In this document: positions 1-13,083 of the stretch, piece after piece | Layout of the letters: every line of letters begins with the position of its first letter | Numbering within the stretch: position 1 is the first letter of the stretch | Assembly: GCA_024509875.1 (NCBI GenBank) | Contig: JAMPIV010012447.1 | Span: 172,501 to 236,500, forward strand | Source of the DNA: Oreohelix idahoensis | Lineage: Eukaryota; Mollusca; Gastropoda; Stylommatophora; Oreohelicidae | Direction: 5' to 3' | Length of the DNA: 64,000 nt | Position numbers and translations under genes: made by a program | The notes under the pieces: generated by a model | Seen by the model: only the letters and a program-made list of their open reading frames with translations | What the model was told of the DNA's origin: nothing | The model's database searches: none

Positions 1-169
1 GTCACTAATCGCGCGTAAATCAGTGATGCAAAGATAGATGAGGGAGATGAAGTCGGCGAATCAAAGAGGTTTCTGCCTTTACGTCATCATCTCCTTCTTC
101 ACTCTTTATGGAGCATGGAGCTGGTACTACAGACGACCATCTTGAGGAGGAAGCCTATACTAAAGCCCT
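1..169. other. Unannotated sequence at the window edge
   Basis: No open frame, RNA signature or repeat is recognisable here. The window begins inside this stretch, so it may belong to something further left. Confidence 0.3.
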
Positions 170-300
170 CTTGCAGTGGCGGGTTCTGTAGTATTTTGTT
201 TTACATGATGAGGTCACCAGCCCCCATGCACAACCTCCTAGTTATCGCCTTTTACGACATGCTTTGAGGAAGCAGTAATCCTATTCCATCGTTCTCTGCT
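170..300 (+). repeat. Dispersed repeat, copy 1
   Basis: This stretch aligns by eye with 16617-16745 in the same orientation. Both start with cttgcag, share the core ccatgcacaa and then tacgacatgct, and end near cctattcc. The two copies differ by many substitutions and small indels, so both are old. No terminal repeat or target duplication is visible and the family is not identified. The bases 301-944 that follow hold only a short 78-codon frame with no recognisable product, and I see nothing else there. Confidence 0.5.
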
Positions 301-944
301 CCCGAGAACTACACAAGACGATTTAAATCTTGGCTTCTTGAAGAACAATTGATATTTGAGGTTAGTACTTAACTTGTTCGTTCCACTAATGCTGTGCAGT
401 GTAGTGAGGAGCTGAAGTTAGCTTTTTCTGTGTGGATAGGGCAAGGGTTTACAATCAAAATAAGGGGAAACGCGAATATAGACACCCTTCTCTTTTTTTT
501 AAACGCGAGTAAAAATAAACATTATTTTTCTTCTAGGGGTGTTTTCGTAATCTTTCATTGTTTATGGCTTGCTGTCAAACATCTATATAGTAAATGCAAT
601 GTCCAAGGATCCAGTGAGCCCACAATATAAACAACACCTGAAACCACTACTCTGAGAAATTAAGCAAGGTAATACAGCCATAATAAATGACACCAGAGGT
701 TCACTGAACAACCACTGTAAGACTGAACAAACCGTATTGATTCAGTGGAACATTGCGTTTTTGTTCAGTGTTTTAAAAATTGGACCTAATATTTCCAGGA
801 ACGGCGTTCCGATCCTTTCAGTCCCAGTTTAAGCACGGTCTACAGCAAGGCTCGCGAAATGGGAATGATTTAGTAGATTTTTAGGTGAGCCGCGGGGAGG
901 GGGGAGGAGAAGAGAGAGAACACATTTTTTACTTTGGAAATTTC

Positions 945-2083
945 AGACTAGTGCTCTCCTAAAACCATTTCAAAGCCTGGTGTCCCCAGGTTGTCACCCA
1001 TAACCATTTCAAAGCCTCGTGTACCCAAGTTTTTTCCCAAAACCATTTCAAAGCCTCGTGTACCCAGGTTTTTTCCCAAAACCATTTCAAAGCCTCGTGT
1101 ACCCAGGTTTTTTCCCAAAACCATTTCAAAGCCTCGTGAACCCAGGTTTTTTCCAAAAACCATTTTAAAGCCTCGTGTACCCAGGTTTTTTCCCAAAACC
1201 ATTTCAAAGCCTCGTGTACCCAGGTTTTTTCCCAAAACCATTTCAAAGCCTCGTGTACCCAGGTTTTTTCCCAAAACCATTTCAAAGCCTCGTGTACCCA
1301 GGTTTTTTCCCAAAACCATTTCAAAGCCTCGTGTACCCAGGTGTTCTCCCAAAACCATTTCAAAGCCTGGTGTCCACAGGTTTTCTTCAAAAACCATTTC
1401 AAAGCCTCGTGTACCCAGGTTTTTTCCCAAAACCATTTCAAAGCCTCGTGTACCCAGGTTTTTTCCCAAAACCATTTCAAAGCCTCGTGTACCCAGGTTT
1501 TTTCCCAAAACCATTTCAAAGCCTCGTGTACCCAGGTTTTTTTCCAAAATCATTTCAAAGCCTCGTGTACCCAGGTTTTTTTCCCAAAACCATTTCAAAG
1601 CCTCGTGTACCCAGGTGTTCTCCCAAAACCATTTCCAAGCCTGGTGTCCACAGGTTTTCTTCCGAAACCATTTCAAAGCCTCGTGTACCCAGGTTTTTTC
1701 CCAAAACCATTTCAAAGCCTCGTGTACCCAGGTTTTTTCCCAAAACCATTTCAAAGCCTCGTGTACCCAGGTTTTTTCCGAAAACCATTTCAAAGCCTCG
1801 TGTACCCAGGTTTTTTCCCAAAACCATTTCAAAGCCTCGTGTACCCAGGTTTTTTCCCAAAACCATTTCAAAGCCTCGTGTACCCAGGTTTTTTCCCAAA
1901 ACCATTTCAAAGCCTCGAGTACCCAGGTTTTCTCCCAAAACCATTTCAAAGCCTCGTGTACCCAGGTTTTCTCCCAAAACCATTTCAAAGCCTCGTGTAC
2001 CCAGGTTTTCTCCCAGAACCATTTCAAAGCCTCGTGTACCCAGGTTTTTTCCCAAAACCATTTCAAAGCCTGCTGTCCCTAGG
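945..2083. repeat. 39-bp minisatellite, about 29 copies
   Basis: The unit has the core ccatttcaaagcctcgtgta followed by cccaggttttttcccaaaa. Unit starts can be followed at 965, 1004, 1043 and so on to 2058, giving 28 steps of 39 bp with one extra T near 1575-1582. A distinctive variant pair (a unit ending gtgttctccc, then one with cctggtgtccacagg) occurs near 1341 and again near 1615, seven units apart, which indicates block duplication. The period is a multiple of three and the unit lacks stop codons in several frames, so long frames stay open on both strands (up to about 370 codons). They encode only 13-residue repeats and are probably not genes. Confidence 0.95.
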
Positions 2084-3542
2084 ATTAAAGATACAAACCA
2101 GCGATCAGTTTTGTCAAGACAGGTGATGCTGCAGGACATTTTTAAATTGATCGTTTTACAACTGAGAATAATTTTGCACCGAACTCTGTAGCAGGAATGT
2201 TATCAAGGTAAATCTTTAGAGAACTCAATGTTTCTTAAGAAGACGCCAACACCTTCTAGGTTGCCTACCGCAGGTCTACAGGAACAACATCTCTATTACA
2301 GAGTCAATGCAGTCAATATCCATCTAAACCGTATCAACCCTCAGCAACTACCCATGTGTAGACACCGTTCTCTTACTTTTTGAAACAACCAGATATTTCT
2401 TCATGGAGTATCCATCGTTCACAAATGCCAGGAAAAAGCTATTACAGATACCTCTGACAATCGCTAACAGACTATATGGAACCTTGAAACAACTGCTGAA
2501 AACCTGCACTTTTCTAAGAATGACATTGGGCTGCCAAGAGTAGACATGCTCAGCAGCTATGGGATATCGACAACAACAACAACAACATCACAGTGTTCTG
2601 GTGTTATTTTGAAATGATCCTCCTATTTGAAGAATAGAATATTGCAATAGTGCAATTTTTCACTTTTTTCCGCAATGTAATATTCTAAGTGGGAATATAG
2701 ATCCTAGCTTATATATAATAGTATTAATTCGGTGAAGGGTAATAGTTTCTATGAATATTGATGGAAAGAAAAAAAAATCATCTTTCCAGTGCAAGGAACT
2801 TAGTAATTTGCTTTCGGAATTATGTTGTCAATTTCAGAGTTCACCCAGTCGTGTCAGCGGATAAAAATTACTGGTCGGTCGTTAAATGGTTATTATAATT
2901 TTTTGTTTTAAATTATGGAGAAATATTTCGTACTCAGAAACAATGACTAGAAAAGAGAAGAACTTCATTAAATGTAAAATCAATGTAACACGTGCGATGT
3001 TAAATATGGCAAAAAATATTTGTGCTGTCTTGGAACATTCATCAGAGAGGATAGAAGATGTACAACAGAAACAATAAAATACTAATAGGAAGCTAAAACT
3101 TGCTTGCATAAAACAATAAATAAATAAAATGACATTTACAAAAAAGAAGTCTCAAGCAATGGAAGTAAGAGAATTAACCTTGCTGTGATACAGAATATTT
3201 TTGAATAGAGGTGAATCGTGTGCATTGCATAAACGAATTTAACAACTTACTGCAGCAAGATACGATGTTTTTGTTTAGAGAGAGGGCTACTCAACAGTAT
3301 CGGCAAATTAGGCATCAAATGAAGCAATTAGAGAGCAAAAATGGTAAATTACAAGCTACGGTTATCAAAAATAAAAATAAAACAGAAAAATGAATACTCT
3401 CATTGAAATGAGAGTCAGGAAAATAAAGTGACACAGCGTGGAGAGCAAAACTGAGATTTAAAATGAAGGAAAAGAATTAGAGAATCTTGATGATGATGAA
3501 GAAGGTAACGTTTAGTGTTTAAAATGGTTACGTGTAGCAAAA
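2084..3542. other. Unannotated stretch with a short (AAC)n tract
   Basis: A perfect AAC/CAA microsatellite of about six units lies near 2568-2587. The rest is AT-rich with only short frames of 60-75 codons, none resembling a known protein. No LTR, terminal inverted repeat or tRNA-like box was recognised. Confidence 0.4.
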
Positions 3543-3804
3543 GAGATGAGAAGAGCATCCTGGCGTTAGATAAGAAATACACTGATAAAACATGTTGAGA
3601 GCATTACAATGCAGTCTTTGCTCTGGAATAATCATGGTAAGAGGGGCAGTGGAAGATATAAAACATGTGCAGAAGGAAACTGGAAGCAGACATGGAAGGA
3701 ATAAAGATGACATAGATATGCTTTGAATGGATGGAACACGACATGACGGCTGGGTATTACGTTATTGAAGGTTCTTGCGTCGTAGCGAGCGGGAGGGGAT
3801 TAAA
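3543..3804 (+). pseudogene. Non-LTR retrotransposon reverse transcriptase, C-terminal remnant
   Basis: Reading frames here keep the tail typical of many LINE polyproteins: an arginine-rich stretch, then a decayed 'W-I-G-H-T-L-R'-like block (near 3565), then HVESIT, a tryptophan and GKRG-type basic motif (near 3632-3650), then a degenerate W-R-R-K-L-E-like block near 3675. It is broken by a TAG where the family has tryptophan and by at least one frameshift near 3675, after which the frame shows KLEADME-like residues. It is the same family as the LINE at 47347-48439, which shares the HV-x-SIT block. Only about the last 85 codons remain; a 5'-truncated LINE insertion is the likely origin. The clade cannot be assigned from this fragment. 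Confidence 0.65.
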
Positions 3805-4740
3805 TGAATGAAGTTTAGCTAACTAACATACCACTGCCTGTGTGGTTAGGTCGATCCAGAGGCGGATCTACTATGAAGCTAATGAGGCGTGAGCTTAAGG
3901 GTCGTTAAGTCCAGTTTTCTCTATAATACGTTTCTATCTCATCCCCAACACTTTAAAGACAATAAAAGGTGCCCCTCCAAGAGTTCAAGCTTCAGGGCCC
4001 CTAAAATGTAGATCCGCCGCTGAGTCGGTCACATGTTTACGTGCTTGTCCTGTATGGACACGTACGTATTTTAGCGTTTATGTACATGCGTTATTCTCTA
4101 TGCACGCGTGAGTTCATCGCTAGAAGTATGTCCTGACGTTTTCAAACCATACAGAAATCGACTTTCTACGTAGCTGATAGTTGATCACTCTCCCACTAAC
4201 TTCTTCATGACGTCGAGAATTATGTCCTAAATGATGGAATTTCCAGACTTATTTTTGACACTTCATATTACACGTCTAATCTTCTTTCCAATTTAAAAAA
4301 AAAATGTAACGTTTGATAAACGATTTCGTGTCCACGAACTTCTGGAGTCTTCATTTCTCGAAATGTTCCCTTATGATGACATCAGCAAAATCTGCCCGAT
4401 GTCTCAGGTTGCACATTGCAATCTTCTTACCGGAGAAAAAAATTTAACGTCAATAAGGCTATAAAACAAGGCTAAATGTTTAGAACAAAATTTAAAGGCC
4501 AGTTTGATATCATAGCATGAACGTAAATAGATGTTTCTTTAAAAAAAAAATATCATCTCAAGGTAACAGAATGCGGTAGTGGTCGGCAAGCAGTCGATCT
4601 CGATACCGGCATATCCCAGTGAATGGTTTGGTAGATCCTAAGGCGTCTGCGGGGGGAAAATGAAAGATTTTGTAAAGTGGGAAAAATACGGACTAGACCT
4701 CTGCTGTCGGCACTTAACGTACTTTCCCTGCATTCCTAAT
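3805..4740. other. Unannotated stretch
   Basis: AT-rich sequence with no convincing frame. Nothing repetitive beyond short A runs (for example near 4294 and 4545) was recognised. Confidence 0.3.
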
Positions 4741-5340
4741 GAAAACTCCGAAGTTGGCTAGGGATTTGGAGCAGTAAAATATTTAACAGCCCCGCTCCAG
4801 CTCCGCTCCGGCATCGATAGGGGCTGCTCCAGCTCCGCTCAGCACTCCGACTAATAATTTTTTTTTTTTTAATTCGCGTCTCAAAACATGCACATTCGAA
4901 TTTTGAAAACAAAGATTTATTTATTAACGTATTTTCAAAGAATTTATATAACACTTAAACTAGAATCATTCCATCAAGCCTATATTCAGAATAGTATTAC
5001 TGCAATCAAATCATCTTTCAAAGCCTGTTGCAGATATTTTGAAATTAACATTAAAACTGAACAGTCGCTCTACACTAGCTTGAGTTGTCGACACGCTTGA
5101 AGCGACTGTACAAGCAGTCTGAATGTGATGTCGTTCGTTAGCTACGAATGACGTCCCAAAAAACAGACGTTTTAGTCTACCAACAAATGCCATTGCCTCA
5201 CAAGCTTCCCGATACTTTCTCTCGAATAATGCATAACTGCAATTATGAATCGCAAAAACCCACCGGTGTCTTTCCTGCTTATCCAATTCCTTTTCGATGT
5301 CATCGTCTTCTGAAGAATTCACCATCGTCATCATCATTCC
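4741..5340 (-). pseudogene. hAT-type DNA transposase C-terminus and 3' end, degraded
   Basis: On the minus strand, an open frame at 5011-5337 (108 codons) carries an acidic start and then the residues TTQASVERLFS near 5070. This is the hallmark of the hAT transposase C-terminal dimerisation region (typically T-x-A-x-S-E-R-x-F-S). A 1-nt shift then moves the family's next block (a K-Y-L-Q-Q-A-L-K-D-D-L-I-like stretch) into another frame at about 4990-5040. Below 4870 lies an A-run (T-run on plus) and a GC-rich stretch of repeated gagctggagcgg motifs (4780-4850), like the subterminal repeats of hAT elements. N-terminal BED finger and catalytic parts are absent. The element is dead. No 8-bp target duplication could be placed. 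Confidence 0.6.
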
Positions 5341-5533
5341 ATTTTAGTTCCTTACGGAGCATGTTATGAGCCACGACTGTTCCGGTACTAGTTTTAATAA
5401 TATTTATATTATTTTATCTCGCCATTCACACCCTTTTCCACCTTACTCGTCTTCTTTGCTTTTTCCCAAAAGCCCAAATATAAGCGTTCCAAATTAAATG
5501 TAAAGATATCATAGAGATCTCTTTCTGTACATC
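5341..5533. other. Flank of element I
   Basis: AT-rich sequence between the hAT remnant and the 5' LTR of element I. The last five bases, acatc (5529-5533), match the five bases after the 3' LTR (tcatc, 12296-12300) at four of five positions, so they are the probable target duplication. Confidence 0.5.
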
Positions 5534-6205
5534 TGTCACAGCGCTTTTCCGCAGTGCATCGTATATATTGGGGTCGGCGATAAGTCACTCGGAAAGACCG
5601 AGGTTAGCCGAACTGGTGGGTCATGTGACTACCGGAAGTCGGGGGAAAAGGGCGCAAAATTGGGAGTCAGAAACTAGCTTTCGTCCAGGAAGGAAGCATT
5701 TTTCCCTATTGCCAGCGAGATTGCTGGGTGATTCAAGTTATGGACTATTAACTGAGTGCTTGCCATATTTCGATCCTGGATGATAATTATTTTGTAAATC
5801 TAGAGCAGTGTAGGGTCTAGGGTGTAATTTCTACAGACCGTAGTTTATAAGATGTCAATGATTTCAGTGTGTCATTGTCTCAGTCTTGCCGCTCAGGTGA
5901 GCGATATTCAAAGCAGTGCGTTTGATGTAATTCGTACCTTCATGTATGGAGGTGATAGATTAAGCTGCTAAGGCAAGTTTACAGTGGTTTTTTTCATTAT
6001 TGTATTTGATGCGGTGGTTGCCGTGTGAGGCCGTATTGTGTGTCTAAAGTATTAAAGGGAAGTTCCTGTTAAAGGTGTTATTTCTTATGTCAGCCATTGT
6101 GGTGTGGTTGTACCCTTGGAAGAACGAGCCTTTATTTATTGTTATAAATCCACATTGCAGTGGTGTAACCAGTGGAGTGCTATCCACGATAAGTGGTTCT
6201 TGACA
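5534..6205 (+). repeat. Element I 5' LTR
   Basis: 672 bp, from TGTCACAGCG to TTGACA, aligned along its length with 11623-12295 with scattered differences. Its polyadenylation hexamer position reads tctaaa where the other LTR has aataaa. The divergence between the two LTRs suggests a moderately old insertion. Confidence 0.92.
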
Positions 6206-6207
6206 GC

Positions 6208-6226
6208 TGGGGAGCTCTTGTCCGAT
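6208..6226 (+). promoter_or_regulatory. Element I primer-binding site, tRNA-Pro-like
   Basis: Two bases after the LTR the sequence reads tggggagctcttgtccgat. It starts with TGG, as expected for pairing to a tRNA CCA end, and resembles the tRNA-Pro primer site known from other LTR elements (tggggg-ctc-gtccg pattern) with small gaps. The primer tRNA is inferred, not shown. Confidence 0.5.
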
Positions 6227-9012
<2,786 letters not shown>

Positions 9013-9952
9013 ATGGACTTTGATGGTTTCATACCGTTAGGCAAGGACGGTGGTTACACAGGAAAAGAATTGTTGGATTATGCCAAGGCAGAATTTCATG
9101 CGAAAGAGAACCATGATGCCGTAAGAGATTTACGGGCCGAGGAACGAGAACTCAAGAAAGCAGAATTTCAAGAAAAGAAGATGAAAGAAAATAGAGAACT
9201 CAAGAAAGCAGAGTAAGAATTTCAAGAAAAGATGAAAGAAGATAGAGAACTCAAGAAGGCAGAGTTAGAATTTCAAGAAAATAAGATGAAAGAAGATAGA
9301 GAGTTAGAATTAGAAAAGGAGAGAATGAGGATTGATAAGGAAATACAATTAAAGAGATTGGAATTGGGTGCGAGTGGTCAGAACTCGACTCCAAGGGAGT
9401 CTCATCGTCCCTTTAGACAGCGTCTGCCGAATTTTAATGACACAATTGAGAGTTTAGATTTTTCCCTTGAGAGGTTCGTGGCCGTATGCGTGGCCTGGAA
9501 GGCTAACAGAGACGGGTGGCCATCTCTGTTATCCACATTGCTAGTGGGGCCTGCGATGAAGACTTTTTATATCCTCCCGCTAGAAGAGCGGGCGGATTAC
9601 GACAAGGTGGAGGAACGGTTGCTTCGGAAGTTCCGTTTGACGGCTGACAGGTACCGGACGCGGTCTAGAAACACTATGCCAAGTGCAGACCAGGACTTCA
9701 AGGACTTCATCTCGAAGATCAAGCTTCTGCTGAATAGATGGATCGAGTTGGAAGGAATTACAAAGGACTTTAATGGCTTGGTTGATCAAATGCTACGAGA
9801 CAAAGTGTTGTCGTCTTGTTCTACTGAGTTGGTAGCATTTTTCCAATAGCGCCAGCCAAAGGACATTGATTCGATGTCACAGTTTAGCCACCATTATGTC
9901 TTTGCCCATCCGGGCAAACCCATCCATCGTTCTGGTCTGTCAGACGCTTTAG
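9013..9952 (+). pseudogene. Element I gag, N-terminal part with two stop codons
   Basis: The frame opens at ATG 9013 (MDFDGF). It encodes a charged coiled coil built of repeated E-L-K-K-A-E-F-Q-E-K-like blocks (to about 9360), followed by a gag-like core with LPNFNDTIESLDFSLERF near 9425 and LLRKFRLTADRYR near 9615. This arrangement, coiled coil then a retroviral-type gag core, is usual in Ty3/gypsy elements of animals. TAA at 9214-9216 and TAG at 9847-9849 interrupt the same frame. Readable gag-like sequence continues after the second stop (AHPGKP near 9910) before the frame changes near 9955 into the next ORF. The gene is dead as it stands. Confidence 0.75.
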
Positions 9953-11044
9953 TTGCAGGCGTCGGCAAAGTCCAGCGCCAACCGAGGAAAAATCAGTCAG
10001 ACTGTGCAGATAGCTGCGAAGAACAGACACAATAGGTCACCTCGGTCCTATCAGCAATTCAGAGGCAACTACGATAATTTCAGAACGCGTCAGAGGTTCC
10101 AGCCGAGGTGGAACAACCGACACTCTGGTAGCGATAGTGATGGAGAAGAGCGCCGAATGTGGAAGCAAGTGCGCTTTGATGAGTCGCAAAAGGAAGATAG
10201 GCACTATAAAGAGAAACCGGTCAAGCAGAGGAGTGGATCCTTAGAGAGTCGATCTTCTAACTCCGAGGCGCGATCGTCACCGGTTAGCAGTCCTGTTAGG
10301 AGTCCGCGTGGCGAATCAAAAAGGGAACGCCGATGTTCCACGTGCAATGGTAAGGGGCATAATGCAGACGTGTGTTCTACCCCGATTGAACACGCGAATT
10401 CCGCGTTTGTGGTGGACACAGTCAACAGCGAGGACTGTGTGGGGTGTCGACCTCTATTGCATTCGAACGAGAAAATAGTGTTACACTGCGGACATGCGGT
10501 ACCATGTCTGTCGGCGGTCCATGAGAGTGGCAAGGTGGCACTCCACAAAGGTGTGGTGGAGAAGAAACCAGTCTCGGTGTTGAGGGACACTGGTTGTACC
10601 ACAGTCGGGGTGCGTCGTTCGTGCATCGACGAATCCTGCCTCACAGGCAAAACTGTGAAGTGTGTCACGTTTGGGGGCAAAGTTGAGTCTTACCCCCAGG
10701 CGTGTATTAATGTGGACACGCCATTTCTATCAGGGAGAGTGAACGCCTTTGTCCTTGAGAACTCAGTTTCCGATTTGATCGTCGGCAATGTACGGGAATT
10801 GCATAACGCCATGGGAGGGGCTGAAGCAGGGTCTCAGCAACACCAAAGTCCCAGGGCGGACGATCAGGTGGTCGAGGTATCACCTGAGAAGAAAGTACAT
10901 CTGAGACGGGGTTCGCGGCAGGCGCCCATGAATACTCACAGTCCGGGGCCGTGGGACACAAGTAGGAACAGTAGAGGCATATCTGAGGGCCTGATAGCTA
11001 GTGACCGCAAGGTATGGGTCCGCAATATCCCCCCCGAGTGCTAG
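9953..11044 (+). CDS. Element I gag C-terminus, CCHC zinc knuckle and retropepsin
   Basis: An open frame of 363 codons continues gag after a frameshift; its first codon TTG is not a real start. The first 120 residues are basic and Ser/Arg-rich, fitting RNA binding. A CX2CX4HX4C zinc knuckle lies at residues 128-141 (10334-10375). An aspartic protease core follows, with its catalytic D-T-G at residues 212-214 (10586-10594) and a second-half DLIVGN motif near residue 277. The frame then passes into a charged tail and stops at 11042-11044 without reaching any RT domain. In intact relatives, pol would follow the protease. Gag packages RNA and the protease cleaves Gag-Pol, so this protein could only act with a helper's enzymes. 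Confidence 0.75.
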   Translation: MQASAKSSANRGKISQTVQIAAKNRHNRSPRSYQQFRGNYDNFRTRQRFQPRWNNRHSGSDSDGEERRMWKQVRFDESQKEDRHYKEKPVKQRSGSLESRSSNSEARSSPVSSPVRSPRGESKRERRCSTCNGKGHNADVCSTPIEHANSAFVVDTVNSEDCVGCRPLLHSNEKIVLHCGHAVPCLSAVHESGKVALHKGVVEKKPVSVLRDTGCTTVGVRRSCIDESCLTGKTVKCVTFGGKVESYPQACINVDTPFLSGRVNAFVLENSVSDLIVGNVRELHNAMGGAEAGSQQHQSPRADDQVVEVSPEKKVHLRRGSRQAPMNTHSPGPWDTSRNSRGISEGLIASDRKVWVRNIPPEC

Positions 11045-11599
11045 CTTGCGCACACTCAGATGTGCGTTTAATGAGGTCTAACGGGAACCGAACTGTAGAG
11101 TATGACCCACGCTACCAGTACTGTTCCGATAAAACATAAGTTGTTCTGTACAGCTTTATAAAGTAGTGAGGTTAACTGAGGAGTTGGATTTCAAATGTTG
11201 TGCAAAATGTTATGCTTATGAATTTATGTATTATGGCGCCATAGAGGCAATGTAGGATATGATTGAATTTTGTTACGGAATTGTTTGTACTATTTCGATG
11301 TCAACACTAATGTTTGCTTATGTAGGAGTTGCTAGTGGTAGACAGCGCACTGTGTTAGGGTTGACCAGGGGTGGACAGTCGTTGTCATTTTTCACGACTG
11401 CCATAGCCTTGGGTAACCTGCTTCATACTCATGTTGGGTATTTGGTTGGTTGGAGAATGCAGTAACGACAATGGTAGTGGAGAACTATGGCACTTTCTAT
11501 TCATATGAGGATATGCTGGTAGTGGCCCATGTTCGTCCAGACTCCTAAGGGGGCGGGCGAAGCTTCCTCCGGATGGAAGAAAACTTCGTTTTCTTTCTT
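11045..11599 (+). other. Element I 3' untranslated interior
   Basis: The sequence between the protease frame and the polypurine tract. One 68-codon frame (11259-11465) has hydrophobic stretches but no family resemblance, and I do not treat it as an env gene. The RT, RNase H and integrase regions are simply missing. Confidence 0.5.
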
Positions 11600-11622
11600 A
11601 AGGTAGGGAGGGGGGAGGTGGA
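11600..11622 (+). promoter_or_regulatory. Element I polypurine tract
   Basis: A tract of A and G with only two Ts (aaggtagggaggggggaggt and gga) lies directly against the 3' LTR. It is the expected plus-strand primer of reverse transcription. Confidence 0.85.
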
Positions 11623-12295
11623 TGTCACAGCGCTTTTCCGCAGTGCATCGTATGTAATGGGGTCGGCGATAAGTCACTCGGAAAGGCCGAGGTTAACCGA
11701 ACTAGTGGGTCATGTGACTACCGGAAGGCGGGGGGAAAAGGCGCAAAGTTGGGAGTCAGAAACTAGCCTTCGTCCAGGAAGGACGCATTTTTCCCCTTTG
11801 TCAGCGAGATAGCTGGGTGATTCAAGTTATGAACTATTAACTGAGTGCTTGCCATATTTCGGTCCTGGTTGATAATTACGTTGTAATTCTAGAGCAGTGT
11901 AGGGTCTAGGGTGTAATTTCTACAGACCGTAGTTTATAAGATGTCAATGATTTCAGTGTGTCATTGTCTCAGTCTTGCCGCTCAGGTGAGCGATATTCAT
12001 AGCAGTGCTTTTGATGTAATTCGTACCTTCATGTATGGAGGTGATAGATTAAGCTGCTAAGGCAAGTTTACATTGGTTTTTTTCATTATCATATATGATG
12101 CGTTTGTTGGCCGTGTGAGGCCGTATTGTGTGAATAAAGTATTAAAGGGAAGTTCCTGTTAAAGGTGTTATTTCTTATGTCAGCCATTGTGGTGTGGTTG
12201 TACCCTTGGAAGAACGAGCCTTTATTTATTGTTATAAATCCACATTGCAGTGATGTAACCAGTGGAGCACTATCCACGATAAGTGGTTCCTGACA
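11623..12295 (+). repeat. Element I 3' LTR
   Basis: 673 bp, from TGTCACAGCG to CCTGACA, a direct repeat of 5534-6205. It keeps an AATAAA polyadenylation signal at 12133-12138. Confidence 0.92.
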
Positions 12296-12320
12296 TCATC
12301 GACTATCACTCATGTTGGTT

Positions 12321-12596
12321 AAAAAAAAGGGTAAAGGATCCTGTTACACGCCCATTGAGGCATATTGAGAATATAGTGTTAGGCCCATATTTTCATGCCC
12401 ATCCGCACACTATGGGTGATGCGGCTAGCATCACGCCGACCGCCTTAACTTTCCCAGAGTTGCTCTGGTATACCCAATTCATGAGCCTGGGTCAACCACG
12501 GAGTCGTTTGCGATCTAACAAATCCCTCCTCAAATGGGTATTGAATCAGGACCGCCGAGCTGGGAAGCCAGTGCACTAACCACTCATGTGGGCACA
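12321..12596 (-). mobile_element. tRNA-headed SINE, copy 1
   Basis: On the minus strand this matches 14812-15091 along its length: a degenerate tRNA-like head (cactggcttcc, then a decayed B box), a shared body with aattgggta, ctgggaa, gttaaggcgg and cggcgtgatgct, and a tail with gggcgtgtaac. On this strand it ends in an oligo-T run (aaaaaaaa on plus at 12321). It begins 25 bp right of element I. The head is less intact than in the other copy. Confidence 0.8.
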
Positions 12597-12840
12597 TTTG
12601 AATTAGTTGTTGACACCATGGCTAAATCTGTTTGTACTTTTACGCAGCCACGTGACTTTTGTTTATTAATTATCTCCTTCAGTCATAACTGACTATGGGT
12701 ATGATTCTCCCTTGATGTGATAGCCTTCATCTGCTTTTTTGTGTTGTCTCCTGTTTCTTTCGCCGTGTTTTTTCTCGTTTACTTGTGAAAGCTTCTTTTC
12801 GCCCAATATGAGGTGACACCGTAGGGAGAATCGCCATTTA
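12597..12840. other. Spacer
   Basis: Nothing recognisable lies between the SINE and the LINE fragment. Confidence 0.3.
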
Positions 12841-13083
12841 GGTGCGATCGGCAGCTTCATCCTTCCATGCAGCTCTGTTTACTTCCAGAGTCTTCATGTC
12901 TCTCTTGCACACATCTTTAAACCTCAGCTGCTGTCGCCCGGCTGATCTTTTGTCATCTGCCAGTTTTCCGTAGAAAATATCTTTGGGGATGCGATCATCT
13001 TCCATGCAGCAGATATGACCAAGGTAGCGTAGTCTGCGATGTCTAAGCAGTGTATACATGCTTTGTAAGCCAGCAGGTGACAG
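12841..13083 (-). pseudogene. Non-LTR retrotransposon C-terminal fragment (second LINE type)
   Basis: A minus-strand frame (ORF 12838-13212) shows, over its last 80 codons, the tail common in animal LINE endonuclease/RT polyproteins: LLRHRRLRYLGHICCMEDDR, then IPKDIFYGKLADDKRS, then LRFKDVCKRDMK. The first 44 codons of that ORF do not resemble the family and are excluded. The frame is open but lacks all catalytic parts, so it is a 5'-truncated or fragmentary insertion. It differs in motif details from the LINEs at 3.6 kb and 47.4 kb, so it is a different family. Clade not assigned. Confidence 0.75.

Noticed and set aside
945..2083. CRISPR-like array
   Set aside because: The repeats are directly head to tail without unique spacers, in a eukaryotic transposon-rich context.
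948..2191. Long ORFs (up to 372 codons) on both strands
   Set aside because: They translate only the 39-bp minisatellite in several overlapping frames and start or stop at its edges. No gene-like composition.
11259..11465. Envelope-like ORF downstream of the protease in element I
   Set aside because: Only 68 codons; hydrophobic stretches but no signal peptide, cysteine pattern or cleavage motif that would support env.
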